Origin: Theropithecus gelada
Taxonomy: Eukaryota > Chordata > Mammalia > Primates > Cercopithecidae
Assembly: GCF_003255815.1 (NCBI RefSeq)
Contig: NC_037673.1
Coordinates: 156,208,937 to 156,272,936 of the forward strand
Direction of reading: 5' to 3'
DNA length: 64,000 bases
In this document: positions 54,960-64,000 of the stretch, piece after piece
How positions within the stretch are numbered: the first letter of the stretch is position 1
Layout of the letters: every line of letters starts with the position of its first letter
Translations under genes and position numbers: made by a program
Notes under the pieces: generated by a model
Told to the model about the DNA's origin: nothing
What the model saw: the letters and a program-made list of their open reading frames with translations, nothing else
The model's database searches: none

Positions 54960-55955
54960 CTTATGAAATATTCTCCAGGATGGATCACATGGTAACCCAT
55001 AAAATAAGTTTCAAAACATTTTTAAAAATTGAAATCATATAAAATATATTCTTCAAACACAACAGAATTAAATTAGAAATCTACAGCAGAAATAACTATG
55101 GAAAAGCCACAAATACTTTGAAATAAAGCAACACATTTCTAAATAACCCAAGGGTCAAAGTTGAAAATGCAGGATAAATCCTAACTGAATGAAAATGAAA
55201 ACACAACATATCAAAATTTATGGGGTGAAGCTAAAATCGTGCTTAGAGGGAAATGTGTAGTTTTATATGACTATGTTTTTAAAAAGGAGAAAAATCTCAA
55301 GTCAGTAACCAAAGTTTTCACCTTAGGAATCTAGAAAATGAAGAACAAACTAAATGCAAAGTAAGGAGAAGAAAGGAAACAGCAAAGATGAGAATGGAAA
55401 TCAGTGAAATATAAAACAAAAAAGTAAGAAAGTTAATAAAATCATAAGTTGATTTCTTTGAAAAGATCATCAAAATTGTCAATCGTTAGTGAGACTAATC
55501 AAGAAAAAGAAATCAGGAAAAAGGTGATAACACCAGCTCTACAGAAATTAAAAAGGAAATACCACAAACAATTTTATACCAACAAATACATACTTTATAT
55601 AAAATAAACAAATTCCTAGAAAGACACTGCTTACCAAAACTGACGCAAGAAGAAATAGAAAATCTGAATAGATCTGTAACAAATAAAGAAATCAAATTAG
55701 TGATTAAAATATCTTTCCACACACACACACAAAAACAAAACAAAACAAAAAAAAACCTCAGGCCTGGATAGCCTCATTGGTGAATTCTATCAAACCTTTA
55801 AAGAAATAAGAGCAATTCTTTACAAATTCTTGCAGAAAATACTGGAAAAAATATCACTTCTCAACTCATTCTATGAGATCAGTATTACTCTGATACCAAA
55901 GCCAGACAAAGATACCACACAAAAAGAAAATTACAGACCAATATCCCTCATGAAT
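54960..55955 (+). pseudogene. L1 (L1M/L1PB type) ORF2 fragment, sense
   Basis: Endonuclease-to-RT linker and RT start in sense: gaaatcatataaaatatatt, tttatggggtgaagctaaaa, agatcatcaaaattgtcaat, ggcctggatagcctcattgg and gaccaatatccctcatgaat. It stops there without its 3' half. A (CA)n/(CAAAA)n patch at 55719-55755 interrupts it. No long frame survives. Confidence 0.9.
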
Positions 55956-57405
55956 ATAGACATTTTAGTTATATCAATTATTTCTATCTATGAGCATGGA
56001 GTGTTTATCCATTTGTTTGTGTCATCTCTGATTTCCTTGAGGAGTGTTTTGTAATTCTCATTGCAGAAATATTTTACCTCTCTATTTAGCTGTATTCCTA
56101 GGTATTTTATTCTTTTTGTGGCAATTGTGAATAGGATTGCATTCCTGATTTGGCTCTCAGCTTGGCTATTGTTGGTGTATATAAATGCTAGTGACTTTTG
56201 TACATTGATTTTGTATCCTAAAACTTTGCTGAAGTTGTTTATCAGCTGAAGGAGCTTTGGGGCCGAGAATATGGGGTTTTCTAGCTATAGAATCATGTCG
56301 TCTGAGAACAGGGATAGTTTGACTTCCTCTCTTCCTATTTGGATGCCTTTTATTTCTTTCTCTTACCTGATTGCTCTGCCCAGGACTTCTAACACTATGT
56401 TGAATAGGAGTGGTAAGAGAGGACATCCTTGTCTTGTGCTGGTTTTCAAGGGGAATTCTTCCAGCCTTTGCTTATTTAGTATGATGTTGGCTGTGGGTTT
56501 GTCATAGATGGCTCTTATTATTTTAAGGTATGTTCCTTCAATACCCAGTTTATTGAGAGCTTTTAATATGAAGAGATGTTAAAATTTTATTGAAAGCCTT
56601 TTCTATGTCTATTGAGATAATCATGTGGGTTTTGTCTTTAATTATGTTTACGTGATGTATCACATTTATTGATTTGTGTGCGCTGTACCAACCTTGCATC
56701 CCAGGAATAAAGCCTACTCGATCATGGTGGATTAGCTTTTTGATGTACCCCTGGATTCCATTTGCAAGTATTTTGTTGAGGATTTTTGCATCAAGGTTCA
56801 TTAAGGATATTGGTCTGAAATTTTCTTTTTTAACTGTGTCTCAGCTAGGTTTTGGTATCAGGATGATGTTGGCCTCATAGAATGAATTGAGGAGGTGTCC
56901 CTCCTCCTCAATTTTTAGAATAATTTCCATAGGAATGGTACCAGCTCTTCTTTGTCATCTGGTAGAATTCAGCTGTGAACCCATCTGGTGTGGGTCCTTT
57001 TTTGGTTGATAGGTTATTTATTGCTGATTCAATTTTAGAGCTCATTATTGGTCTGTTCAAGGAATCAATTTCTTCCTAGTTCAGTCTTGGGAGGGTGTTT
57101 ATGTCCAATAATTTATCTATCTCTTCTAAGTTTTCTACTTTGTGTAAATAAGAGGTGTTCATAGTAGTTTCTGATGGTTGTTTTTATTTCTGTGGGGTCA
57201 GTAGTAACATTCCCTTCATCGTTTCTAATTGTGTTTATTTGGGCCTTCTCTCTTTTCCTCATTATTCTAGCTAGTGGCCTATCCATCTTATTAATTTTTT
57301 TCAAAAAACAAACTCTAGATTCATTGATCTTTTGAATGATTTTTCTTGTCTCGATCTCCTTCAATTTTGCTCTCATTCTTGTTATTTATTGTCTTCTGCT
57401 AGCTT
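55956..57405 (-). pseudogene. L1 (primate type) ORF2 fragment, antisense
   Basis: The minus strand encodes L1 ORF2 from the region before reverse transcriptase to past it. Short frames remain at 56550-56801 (with ISIDIEKAF, where the following catalytic aspartate is N) and 57113-57376. It lacks its 3' half and 3' UTR, ending exactly where the oppositely oriented L1 ends. Confidence 0.9.
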
Positions 57406-58090
57406 TACTACTCCCACATGTTTTAAAGAAATTGCTGGACATTCTATCATCTGTCTCAGTACTTTCTAGCATCTTGAAGAAACATCGTTATCCAAATCCC
57501 TGTCCCTTTTCTCAATTTCTGCCAATCTGGTGTTTCATTAAAGTTCATTTCTTTATTGAAAGGCTTTGATTCCCTTTAAAAATTCAGCACAGCTGTGTTT
57601 CAGAGAGATACTTAATGCACAGTTTGACTTAAAAATAGAATCCTTCTGTTAGCCAGAAGATAGCAGAGAAGAAGTTCAGATGTAATGGTAGCTTCCTTCT
57701 CAAATCCTCTTTGGATTCTTGACTTTCCCATAAAAATACTGAGGTTTGGTTGGCACTAGACAGCCCTAGTCAAGTGTACCTGTGCATGGGGGCAGAGAAG
57801 AGACGCACCTCATTCTTCTTAGAAAAGCTTTTGACTGATGGCAACCACTCAGCCTCTTGTCCTCGACTTCTTAGAGTCATGGTTCAGAGATAACTTCCTA
57901 CTCACGTCCCCAAACACTTGAATATTGTGTTATAGCCCTGCATACTTGTTAAGTAAAAGAGCTTTTGTCCCACTTGGAGTCTTTTTTGTTATTACTTGCA
58001 GTCTGAAGCTGTTTTGACTTATCTCAATGCCCTTTGTCACTGATACCTGCTTTGTTCTATAAACTGTGCCTACATGAGGGCTGAAGCCCA
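57406..58090. other. No recognised gene or repeat
   Basis: About 700 bp with no recognised repeat; nothing here can be named. Confidence 0.4.
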
Positions 58091-58094
58091 GTGC

Positions 58095-58262
58095 TCAGTT
58101 GCCAGTGATTTCCTTAAGCTCCCTGAGACCTCCATTTCCCCACCTCTAAAACAGGGCTCATTTTCCTACCTACTTCATATAATCACTATGATGATTAAAG
58201 TAAATATAGTACCTAAAGATGCATAGCACCATGCCTTGAATATGCTGTTATTATTGTACTTA
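58095..58262 (+). mobile_element. MIR
   Basis: Ctccctgagacctccatttc, ctctaaaacagggctcattt and atagcaccatgccttgaat follow the MIR 3' half. Confidence 0.7.
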
Positions 58263-58389
58263 CCAATTTATCTCATGTGCGCTGGTTCAGTCTTCCACAT
58301 TTATCTCCTATTCTGAGAGACCTTTTTCCTGTCCACTTGGGTGATGATGGTTAAGATGATTATGATTGGGATTATGATTATTATGATTG

Positions 58390-58585
58390 TCTGTCCAAGG
58401 TAAGGTTCTTAATCATCATGAATCTGAATATTCTCATATGTAAAATGGGATTTTAATATGTTTTGCAAAAAAAAAAAAAAAGTTGTGTAGATTAAACAAA
58501 TTGTGACTATAAAAGCAGCCAACACTGTGCCTGACACATCGTAAATACTCAACAAAGATTTGGGTGATGGTAAGAGCCTAGACTG
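58390..58585 (+). mobile_element. MIR with an internal A-run
   Basis: Ctcatatgtaaaatgggatt, aacactgtgcctgacacatc and gtaaatactcaacaaag are MIR. A run of about 15 A at 58466-58480 interrupts it. Confidence 0.75.
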
Positions 58586-58589
58586 GGTC

Positions 58590-59735
58590 ACTGGTTTGGG
58601 TGGAAGTATTTTTCTGACAAAGTGAAAAGATTCAGGTGTCATCCCTCAGGTGGGTGGAAAGACACAGTTCTCCTGTGCCTGTGTAGGAGACCCAAATCAG
58701 TGTCATTTTCAAGCATAAAGTTATTTGAGCTAATCTGAATAGTTTAATAAATGTCACAAATTTCCAGAGTTCTCCAGGCACACTAAAATGAGGTTATTCC
58801 ATTATTGTCAATTCTCTCCAAATTATCAACCGTAGTCAACTAATCATTTATCTGTTCCCAGGGCTAGAAAATCAATCCATTTTAGGTAGATTATGAATCT
58901 AGCTCTAGAACTCAGTAGCCTTTGTGCTACTAAGCTCAGCTGAACAGGCCCCCAGGGATGAAGGAGTGGGAAGGAGACAGCAGTATAGTGGAAAAAGTGG
59001 TTTTAATTTTAACTTTTATTCTGTATTAACCATTTTCCCACACTGCTTTGTAAATCACAGCAAGGAAAGAGAACAAAGTAATAAAAACAAAATATATTCA
59101 AATAAAGCCCCACAGTACAACATAGTAGTAGGTGATGGTGCCCTTGGGGGGCTTATTTTTTTTAATGCCTCATTTGCATCTGATTTTGAAATTTCAGAAG
59201 CAGAAAAAATCCTCAGTTTTGACTTGTTTAAAAAAAAGTAGAAGTTTAGATTGCCTTTGAATCAATGTGCAAAGCATGGCCCCTTAAAGTTCCTTTTTTT
59301 TTTTTTTCCAGGACACCATTCTGAGGACCTCATCCATTTCTTGGTAAAAATCAGAGACTGTTAAGGTTCTTACTTCTCAGACTTGTTTAGGGCTATTACA
59401 TTAATCTATCTCTGTGTACAATGGAGTTGCATCACATACACATTCAACTCCATGAATTCGACTTCGTGCATTTGGCAAAAGAGAACTAGCTAGAGAGGAC
59501 TGGGAAAGTTCAGGCGAGGCCACCTGCCATTTTTCTTGTCCCTGAGCAACTGCTGGTTGGTTTCAGGGTAAACTCTCATTGCAAAAGTGCTTGTCCAGGC
59601 CAAATGTCAATCTGTGTCGGAAATTCAAATTTTTTGCCTCTACACTTCTTTTTTGGTGATCAAAGGAAGAGACAGCAATGTCTTCTGATCCTGGAGGGAA
59701 ATGTAATGGACTTTCAAGAGTAGTTTTAGCTATAT
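58590..59735. other. Mostly unassigned; possible small MIR near 58865-58945
   Basis: About 1.1 kb. The 105-codon open stretch at 58924-59241 and the start of a minus-strand one (59563-59907) have no domain that I recognise. A T-run lies near 59292-59308. Confidence 0.35.
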
Positions 59736-59739
59736 AGTC

Positions 59740-60165
59740 AACGTCAAACCAACCCCCAAAAAGATGTGACTCTCCTGCACAGCAGATGCAGGAGACACGA
59801 ATTGGGATGGCTGCCCAGATCACAGCAGTTGCCTCAGTGGCACCTTCTGTCCCGTCTTCGTGGCTGAATAATCCTGGGACAGAGACATCTGATCCAAGCC
59901 AGAACAATCAGCTCCTCTCTTAGGAATCTGAAACCCTAAAACCTGAGTAGAAAGGTGCAGAGGGACGTCTCTGCAGCAAAATCATTTGAGTGGTGTTTCC
60001 AATGACCCCCAGGGCTGAAATCCCCCAAACTGCTCTGGTTTTGGCTCTTTTCAAATCCTAATTGTTGGCAATGTTATGAGCTTTCCTAATATCTTCAAGT
60101 AAGTTAGCCAGTTTCTTTCTGTTTGCTAAAAGAACCTTAATTAATACACCAAGCTACCATCCCCT
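59740..60165. mobile_element. Probable LTR or MER remnant, unassigned
   Basis: Gatccaagccagaacaatca and agaaccttaattaatacacc fit an old LTR/MER ending that I have seen but cannot name. The 114-codon minus-strand open stretch is largely antisense to it. Confidence 0.4.
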
Positions 60166-60675
60166 TAAGTTAACAGCTTCTTGGAATTAGAACAAAAGTT
60201 CAAAGGGCCCAGAGGGTGCCTAGTGCATAAACAGCTCCGGATGGCACAAAAGAAAGATGTCAAAAGGCAGAACCAGAGCAGTTCAGCGGCGTAGGCTGGT
60301 GTTTTCCAAAGTGGTTTCCTCAAACCCTAGTTCAGCAAGATGATCTCTGATAAAAAGGTCCCATGGTCAAATAAGTTTTAGAAATGAAGTACACTCTATT
60401 CCTCACCTACAAAGTCATATGAACAAGCCTTTCAGATGCACTTAAAAGCCCTGAAGTAAAGACTTAATTTCCTTAAACCAGAATTTCTAAAACACATGAA
60501 AAATAGCCTCTAATCTTCTCTATCTCCATCCCTCTTCCTGACCCATCCCGTAACCCAAATCCTATTAACATACACTTTGAGAAGCACTAATAGAGGCTAT
60601 GGGGAGGAAATCTCTAGTGCAATGCTGCCTGGGAGCTTTGGCTTTTACATTGATAACTCTGGTTAAAAGTTTTGG
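60166..60675. other. No recognised gene or repeat
   Basis: About 500 bp of unique-looking DNA without notable structure. Confidence 0.4.
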
Positions 60676-60774
60676 TCCCTTCATCACTTCTCAGGTGTCT
60701 ACTGAGAATTACAAAGGGCTCAGCCCTGTGTTGGATGCTCTGGGAGCAACCATACTGTGATTAGAGGAGTGGCA

Positions 60775-60988
60775 GGACATGATGGGAGTCCTAACTCTGA
60801 TCTGGAGCTCAAAACTGGCTTGCTCTCTTTGGAAAAACTTGATCTCTTTAAGACTCCGTTTCCTCATCAAATGGGGCTATTGCCATCAACCTCACCTCAC
60901 CATTGAATAAAACAGATCTAATAGAATAATAAGTATAAAGGCACTTTGCCAACTTCAGAACATCAAATAAGTATCAGCTATTACAGAG
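60775..60988 (+). mobile_element. MIR
   Basis: Aagactccgtttcctcatca, aggcactttgccaacttcag and aaataagtatcagctattac are MIR. A short L2-like tail (tactgagaattacaaagggc) precedes it on the minus strand at about 60680-60765. Confidence 0.75.
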
Positions 60989-61100
60989 AATAAATAACTT
61001 AGAGAGTGATGCCAGATATTATGGAGAGAAAGCCTGCTAACCACAGGATCACAGCCTTATGCCTTGTGATTTTTGAATGCAATAAATACTTTAATATCTA

Positions 61101-61411
61101 GACCAGACGTGGTGGCTCACGCCTGTAATCCCAGCACTTTGGTAAGCTGAGGTGGGCTCCTGAGGTCAGGAGTTTGAGACCTGCCTAGCCTGGCCAACAT
61201 GGTGAAACCCTATCTCTACTAAAAATACAAAAATTAGGCAGGTATGGTGGTGGGCACCTATAATTCCAGCTCCTCAGGAGGCTAAGGCAGGAGAATTGCT
61301 TGAACCCGGGAGGTGGAGGTTGCAGTGAGCCGAGATCTTGCCACTGCACTCCAGCCTGGGTGACAGAGTGAGACTCTGTCTCAAGAAAAAACAAAAACAA
61401 AAACAAAAACT
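61101..61411 (+). mobile_element. Alu (AluS-type)
   Basis: Full-length Alu from gaccagacgtggtggctcac to agactctgtctc with a (CAAAAA)-like tail. Actttaatatc before (61088-61098) and actctaatatc after (about 61410-61420) give a target duplication with one mismatch. Confidence 0.9.
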
Positions 61412-61430
61412 CTAATATCACAGCTGAGTA

Positions 61431-61553
61431 TTAAGTCTGTCAATAATTTACTAAACTACCAAAATAGGAACTTTCATTTGTACCGGTACCTGTTAATTAT
61501 TTTGCAACAACAAACCACCTTGAAACTCACTAGTAAATTATTGACAGACTTAA
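61431..61553. repeat. Perfect 23-bp inverted repeat with a 77-bp spacer
   Basis: Arms 61431-61453 (ttaagtctgtcaataattta...) and 61531-61553 (...ttattgacagacttaa) are exact reverse complements over 23 bases. The spacer holds a 10-bp palindrome gtaccggtac near 61481-61490. The right arm lies in a decayed MaLR LTR. Confidence 0.97.
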
Positions 61554-61915
61554 CTAACAATCTATATCTATTTCTCAATCATGTGTCTGGGGATGGCTGG
61601 GGTTCTTTGTGTCTAGACCAGGCTTGTTCAGGTTTGGCTCCAAGCTGTGAGTTGGTCCACATCTGCTTCACATGTCTCATTCTCCTTGGACAGGTGGCAA
61701 TGACGATGGCAGAGGTAGAAGAGGACACACCCAACTACATAAGCACATTTCAAGCCCTAGTTCGGTCAGGTGCATTAATATCCCATTGAACAAAGCAAGT
61801 CACATGGCCAAGTTCAACATCTGTGGGTGAGGGAAGAAGACTCCTCCTCTGGATATGGGGTGGGAGGAGAGGAAGAGCATATTTACTGAACAATAATCTA
61901 ATCTACTACAGTATG
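61485..61915 (-). mobile_element. MLT1-type MaLR LTR
   Basis: Antisense LTR: ttgcaacaacaaaccacctt, ccattgaacaaagcaagtca, catggccaagttcaacatct and gaagactcctcctctggata. The 103-codon open stretch at 61478-61789 lies within it and has no support as a gene. Confidence 0.55.
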
Positions 61916-61919
61916 GGTT

Positions 61920-62650
61920 TTGCCTTCTTTCATTTCAAGCAGATAGTCAGACCCATAAGGAATTACTTCCTTGGGGACTATGTTGTGTAGAAGAGGCAGA
62001 GGAGGAGTTGAAATTACCTGAAGGCAACAACTTTTTCTGTCTTTCATAAAAGCTTAGAAATTATTGAAGAAAACTGTACCTTTGAGGTCAACCAGAAATG
62101 AGAAAATGGCTTTGAAGTTACTCAGAGGAGAAAGGAAGGCAGTTTGCAAAATTTAAAAAGAGATTTTAAATCTCTTTGTGTGTTAGGATGGGGAGATCAT
62201 CTGCTAAAACATGGCTCCAAAGTGCAGAGCTACTTTATCTTCAAAAAAAAAAAAAAAAAAAAAATCCTTCAGCCCCATAGGGAACTCAAAATACTCAAAC
62301 TAGAGACCTCATATCTACAGTGACCACTGAGCCCCAAGCTGTTTGCACATCTCTGGCCATCATGATAGCATGGGGTTTGGAGCCGCATCCCTGTCCTCTG
62401 GACACTATCTAAGAGTCCTGGATTCAGATGGGACCCTGGGATGGCACAGGGCCCTATCATAGCTGTGGTTAAATTTCCTGCTGGGTTGCACACTCAGAGG
62501 CAAAATAGGTTTCCCTTTGAAAAATTAAGGAGATGATACATCATATATACCTGTATTTATGGCCTAAGATTCATACCTACCACATGGATAATTAATTTAT
62601 CTCATTTTATTTTTGCTACTATGAATAGTATCCTGGCCTCTTTGGGTGAC
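61920..62650. other. Unassigned; poly(A) tract at 62241-62262
   Basis: About 730 bp without a named element. A run of about 22 A near 62246 has no Alu or L1 attached, so it may be the remnant of a lost tail or simple slippage. Confidence 0.4.
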
Positions 62651-62654
62651 TTGA

Positions 62655-62865
62655 TGTTGGTTGCCAAATTTAGCAAATATGTATAGGATGTCCAGTTAAA
62701 TCTCTATTTCAGATAAACAATAAATAATTTTTAGTATAAGTGCATTTCATACAATATTTTGGACATACTTATGCTAAAAAACTACTCTTTGTTTATCTGA
62801 AATGGAAATTTAATTGGATATATTTTATCTGGCAATTCTATGTAGGGCTTTATAAGCTTGAAGCA
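62655..62865. mobile_element. Palindromic MITE-like DNA element
   Basis: The left half (tggttgccaaatttagc, tttcagataaacaataaat, tttttagtataagtgc) and right half (ggacatacttatgctaaaa, tttgtttatctgaaat, atctggcaattc) are near reverse complements across the whole element. This matches a common primate foldback MER family; I do not name the subfamily. Confidence 0.75.
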
Positions 62866-63358
62866 TTTTTTGACAAGTAAAGGATAACTTTTGCCAGCCT
62901 GGCCTGTTCTACAGCTATACTTTGAGGACTAGGGTTGCTCAGAAGTTACCGTGGAAGAAGCAGAAGGTTGACTCTCCACTGGGGACACAGAGGGGTGGTG
63001 AGCTCTGCTGTCCCTAGTGAACCAAGTGCTTCACCCACGACGTGCCTCTTCGTTTGGAAGACATGTCAGATGAGAGCAGCAGGAATTCTCACATCCAGCC
63101 TGCTTCTTCCCTGACCTTACTAATTTAAGATGGTTTCCACAATTTTGTGGACATAACTGGGTAATCTAATAAAGGTAGATTAAATTACAGCTGAGTATTT
63201 TCAGAAAATCCGAACATGGGAAAAATGTATCTTGTTTCAAAAAACGATAAACCACCCCACACTTGTTTTGTTTTTCTTTCATCTGGGAACTGGGCAAACA
63301 GGAACTATGTTGAGTTATTATATGTGAAAGTCCGTGCAGTTGTGTTGGTTTCTCTAAC

Positions 63359-63405
63359 CAAAAAAAAGAGGAAGAAAAGAAAGAAAAGAAAAGAAAAGAA
63401 AACAT
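63359..63405. repeat. (GAAAA)n-rich purine tract
   Basis: A purine-only run of about 45 bases with gaaaa and agaaa units. Confidence 0.9.
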
Positions 63406-63520
63406 TTAAAAAGACAACCTTTAAATCCATAAAATTGTTTTTTTTTTTTTTTTCTCATACCAAAAATGTAAGGGACCTGAACTACAACTTTAGAAATAGA
63501 TATTTCATTTTTTAGAAAGC

Positions 63521-63634
63521 ACCAATGTTTCATCAACACACACACATACACACACACTTCTAACCAATGTTTCAACACACACACACACTTCTAACCAATG
63601 TTTCAACACACACAGACACACACACACATTTCTA
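63521..63634. repeat. CA-rich minisatellite
   Basis: Accaatgtttca occurs three times (about 63521, 63563 and 63594), each followed by a (CA)n tract and cttctaa or tttctaa. Unit spacing is about 42 and 31 bp, varying with CA length. Confidence 0.9.
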
Positions 63635-63692
63635 AGGGCTTTTCAAGTAAAAAAATGCCAGCTACCAAATCACTTAGGTAATTCTGTGAGCA

Positions 63693-63712
63693 GAAAAAAA
63701 AAAAAAAAAAAA
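63693..63712. repeat. Poly(A) tract
   Basis: About 19 uninterrupted A, with no attached retroelement that I can recognise. A T-run of about 16 lies at 63438-63453. Confidence 0.9.
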
Positions 63713-64000
63713 CATGGATTTGAACCAAATGAAATATTGTTCCTATTCAGGTTCAGCTGGCAGCATATTTAAATACAGAGATTTTGATCTGGTTCAATAG
63801 GTTTAGAAAATTAGCGTGGTGAACTCTAGGTTTTAGTTCACCTTGGAGGTTGAGTCCCAAGAGAGAAAATGATGGTCTTTTCTAACGTGCATCTTTAAAC
63901 AAGCTTTGTTTAAAGTGTCCCTTTACTTACTTTTTGTTCAGCAATATTAGCTTGGCCTGGTGGTCTCACAAATAACAGCACATCTCCAGTGAGGCAGAGT
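63713..64000. other. No recognised gene or repeat
   Basis: Unique-looking DNA to the end of the window. Confidence 0.4.

Noticed and set aside
56550..57376. Minus-strand reverse-transcriptase-like frames
   Set aside because: They belong to a truncated L1 with substitutions at catalytic positions.
63521..63634. Possible CRISPR-like repeat-spacer array
   Set aside because: The units are CA slippage tracts with a short spacer word in primate DNA; there are no cas genes and no constant repeat length.

Overview
The window is primate nuclear DNA, and the best single clue points to an Old World monkey (macaque, baboon or guenon group). The youngest-looking Alu, at 52903-53205 on the minus strand, carries four variants that I recall as typical of cercopithecid AluY (AluYRa-type) copies rather than human AluY: ggccggatctcagctc, gccacctcgcccggc, cgcccgtctcggcc and aggcttgagcc. 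I know these from memory and could not align them here. There are no bacterial operons and no CRISPR array, and I could not support any intact protein-coding gene or exon. Nearly all the longer open reading frames are translations of Alu, L1, L2 or LTR sequence. The window reads as intergenic or deep intronic DNA.

Layout. 0-1.7 kb holds an L1 whose two halves point in opposite directions, with an Alu inside another Alu inside the L1. 1.7-4.3 kb is ancient L2 plus MaLR LTRs. 5-12.8 kb is L2, MIR and hAT fossils around a repeat-poor block (8.1-9.4 kb), then a long palindrome at 11.23-11.35 kb. 13.2-14.1 kb is a MaLR LTR carrying an AluJ whose tail became a microsatellite, plus a 58-bp triplication. 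16.8-21 kb has MIR and L2 copies with local expansions. 22.06-24.57 kb is a two-LTR MaLR (MST-type) element with a perfect 5-bp target duplication. 26.9-35.9 kb is a nested stack: an old L1 with a 5' UTR, a rearranged THE1 cluster inside it, and a younger L1PA inserted in its 3' UTR. 36-41 kb is mostly repeat-poor. 41.9-42.6 kb holds two minus-strand Alus. 45.4-47.2 kb has an ERV-type LTR, a MIR and an MLT1-type LTR. 47.5-49.6 kb is a decayed L1M/HAL1-like element. 52.9 kb holds the monkey-type AluY. 55-57.4 kb has two L1s joined tail to tail with both 3' halves missing. 61.4-61.6 kb has an Alu and a perfect 23-bp inverted repeat. 62.6-63.7 kb has a palindromic MITE-like element, a CA-rich minisatellite and homopolymer tracts.

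How the parts work together: the window records mobile-element insertion and local replication or recombination accidents. The best candidates for function are short repeat-poor blocks with clustered homeodomain-like TAAT cores (about 8.6-8.9 kb and 39.5-39.6 kb). They are candidates only, because no conservation data were available. I found no previously undescribed molecular system. The most unusual sequence-level observations are the 23-bp inverted repeat at 61431-61553, the 120-bp palindrome at 11233-11353, the rearranged THE1 cluster, and the L1-L1 junction near 55956. Repeat names and boundaries come from recognition of consensus phrases and are approximate to about 10-50 bp unless a target-site duplication fixes them.
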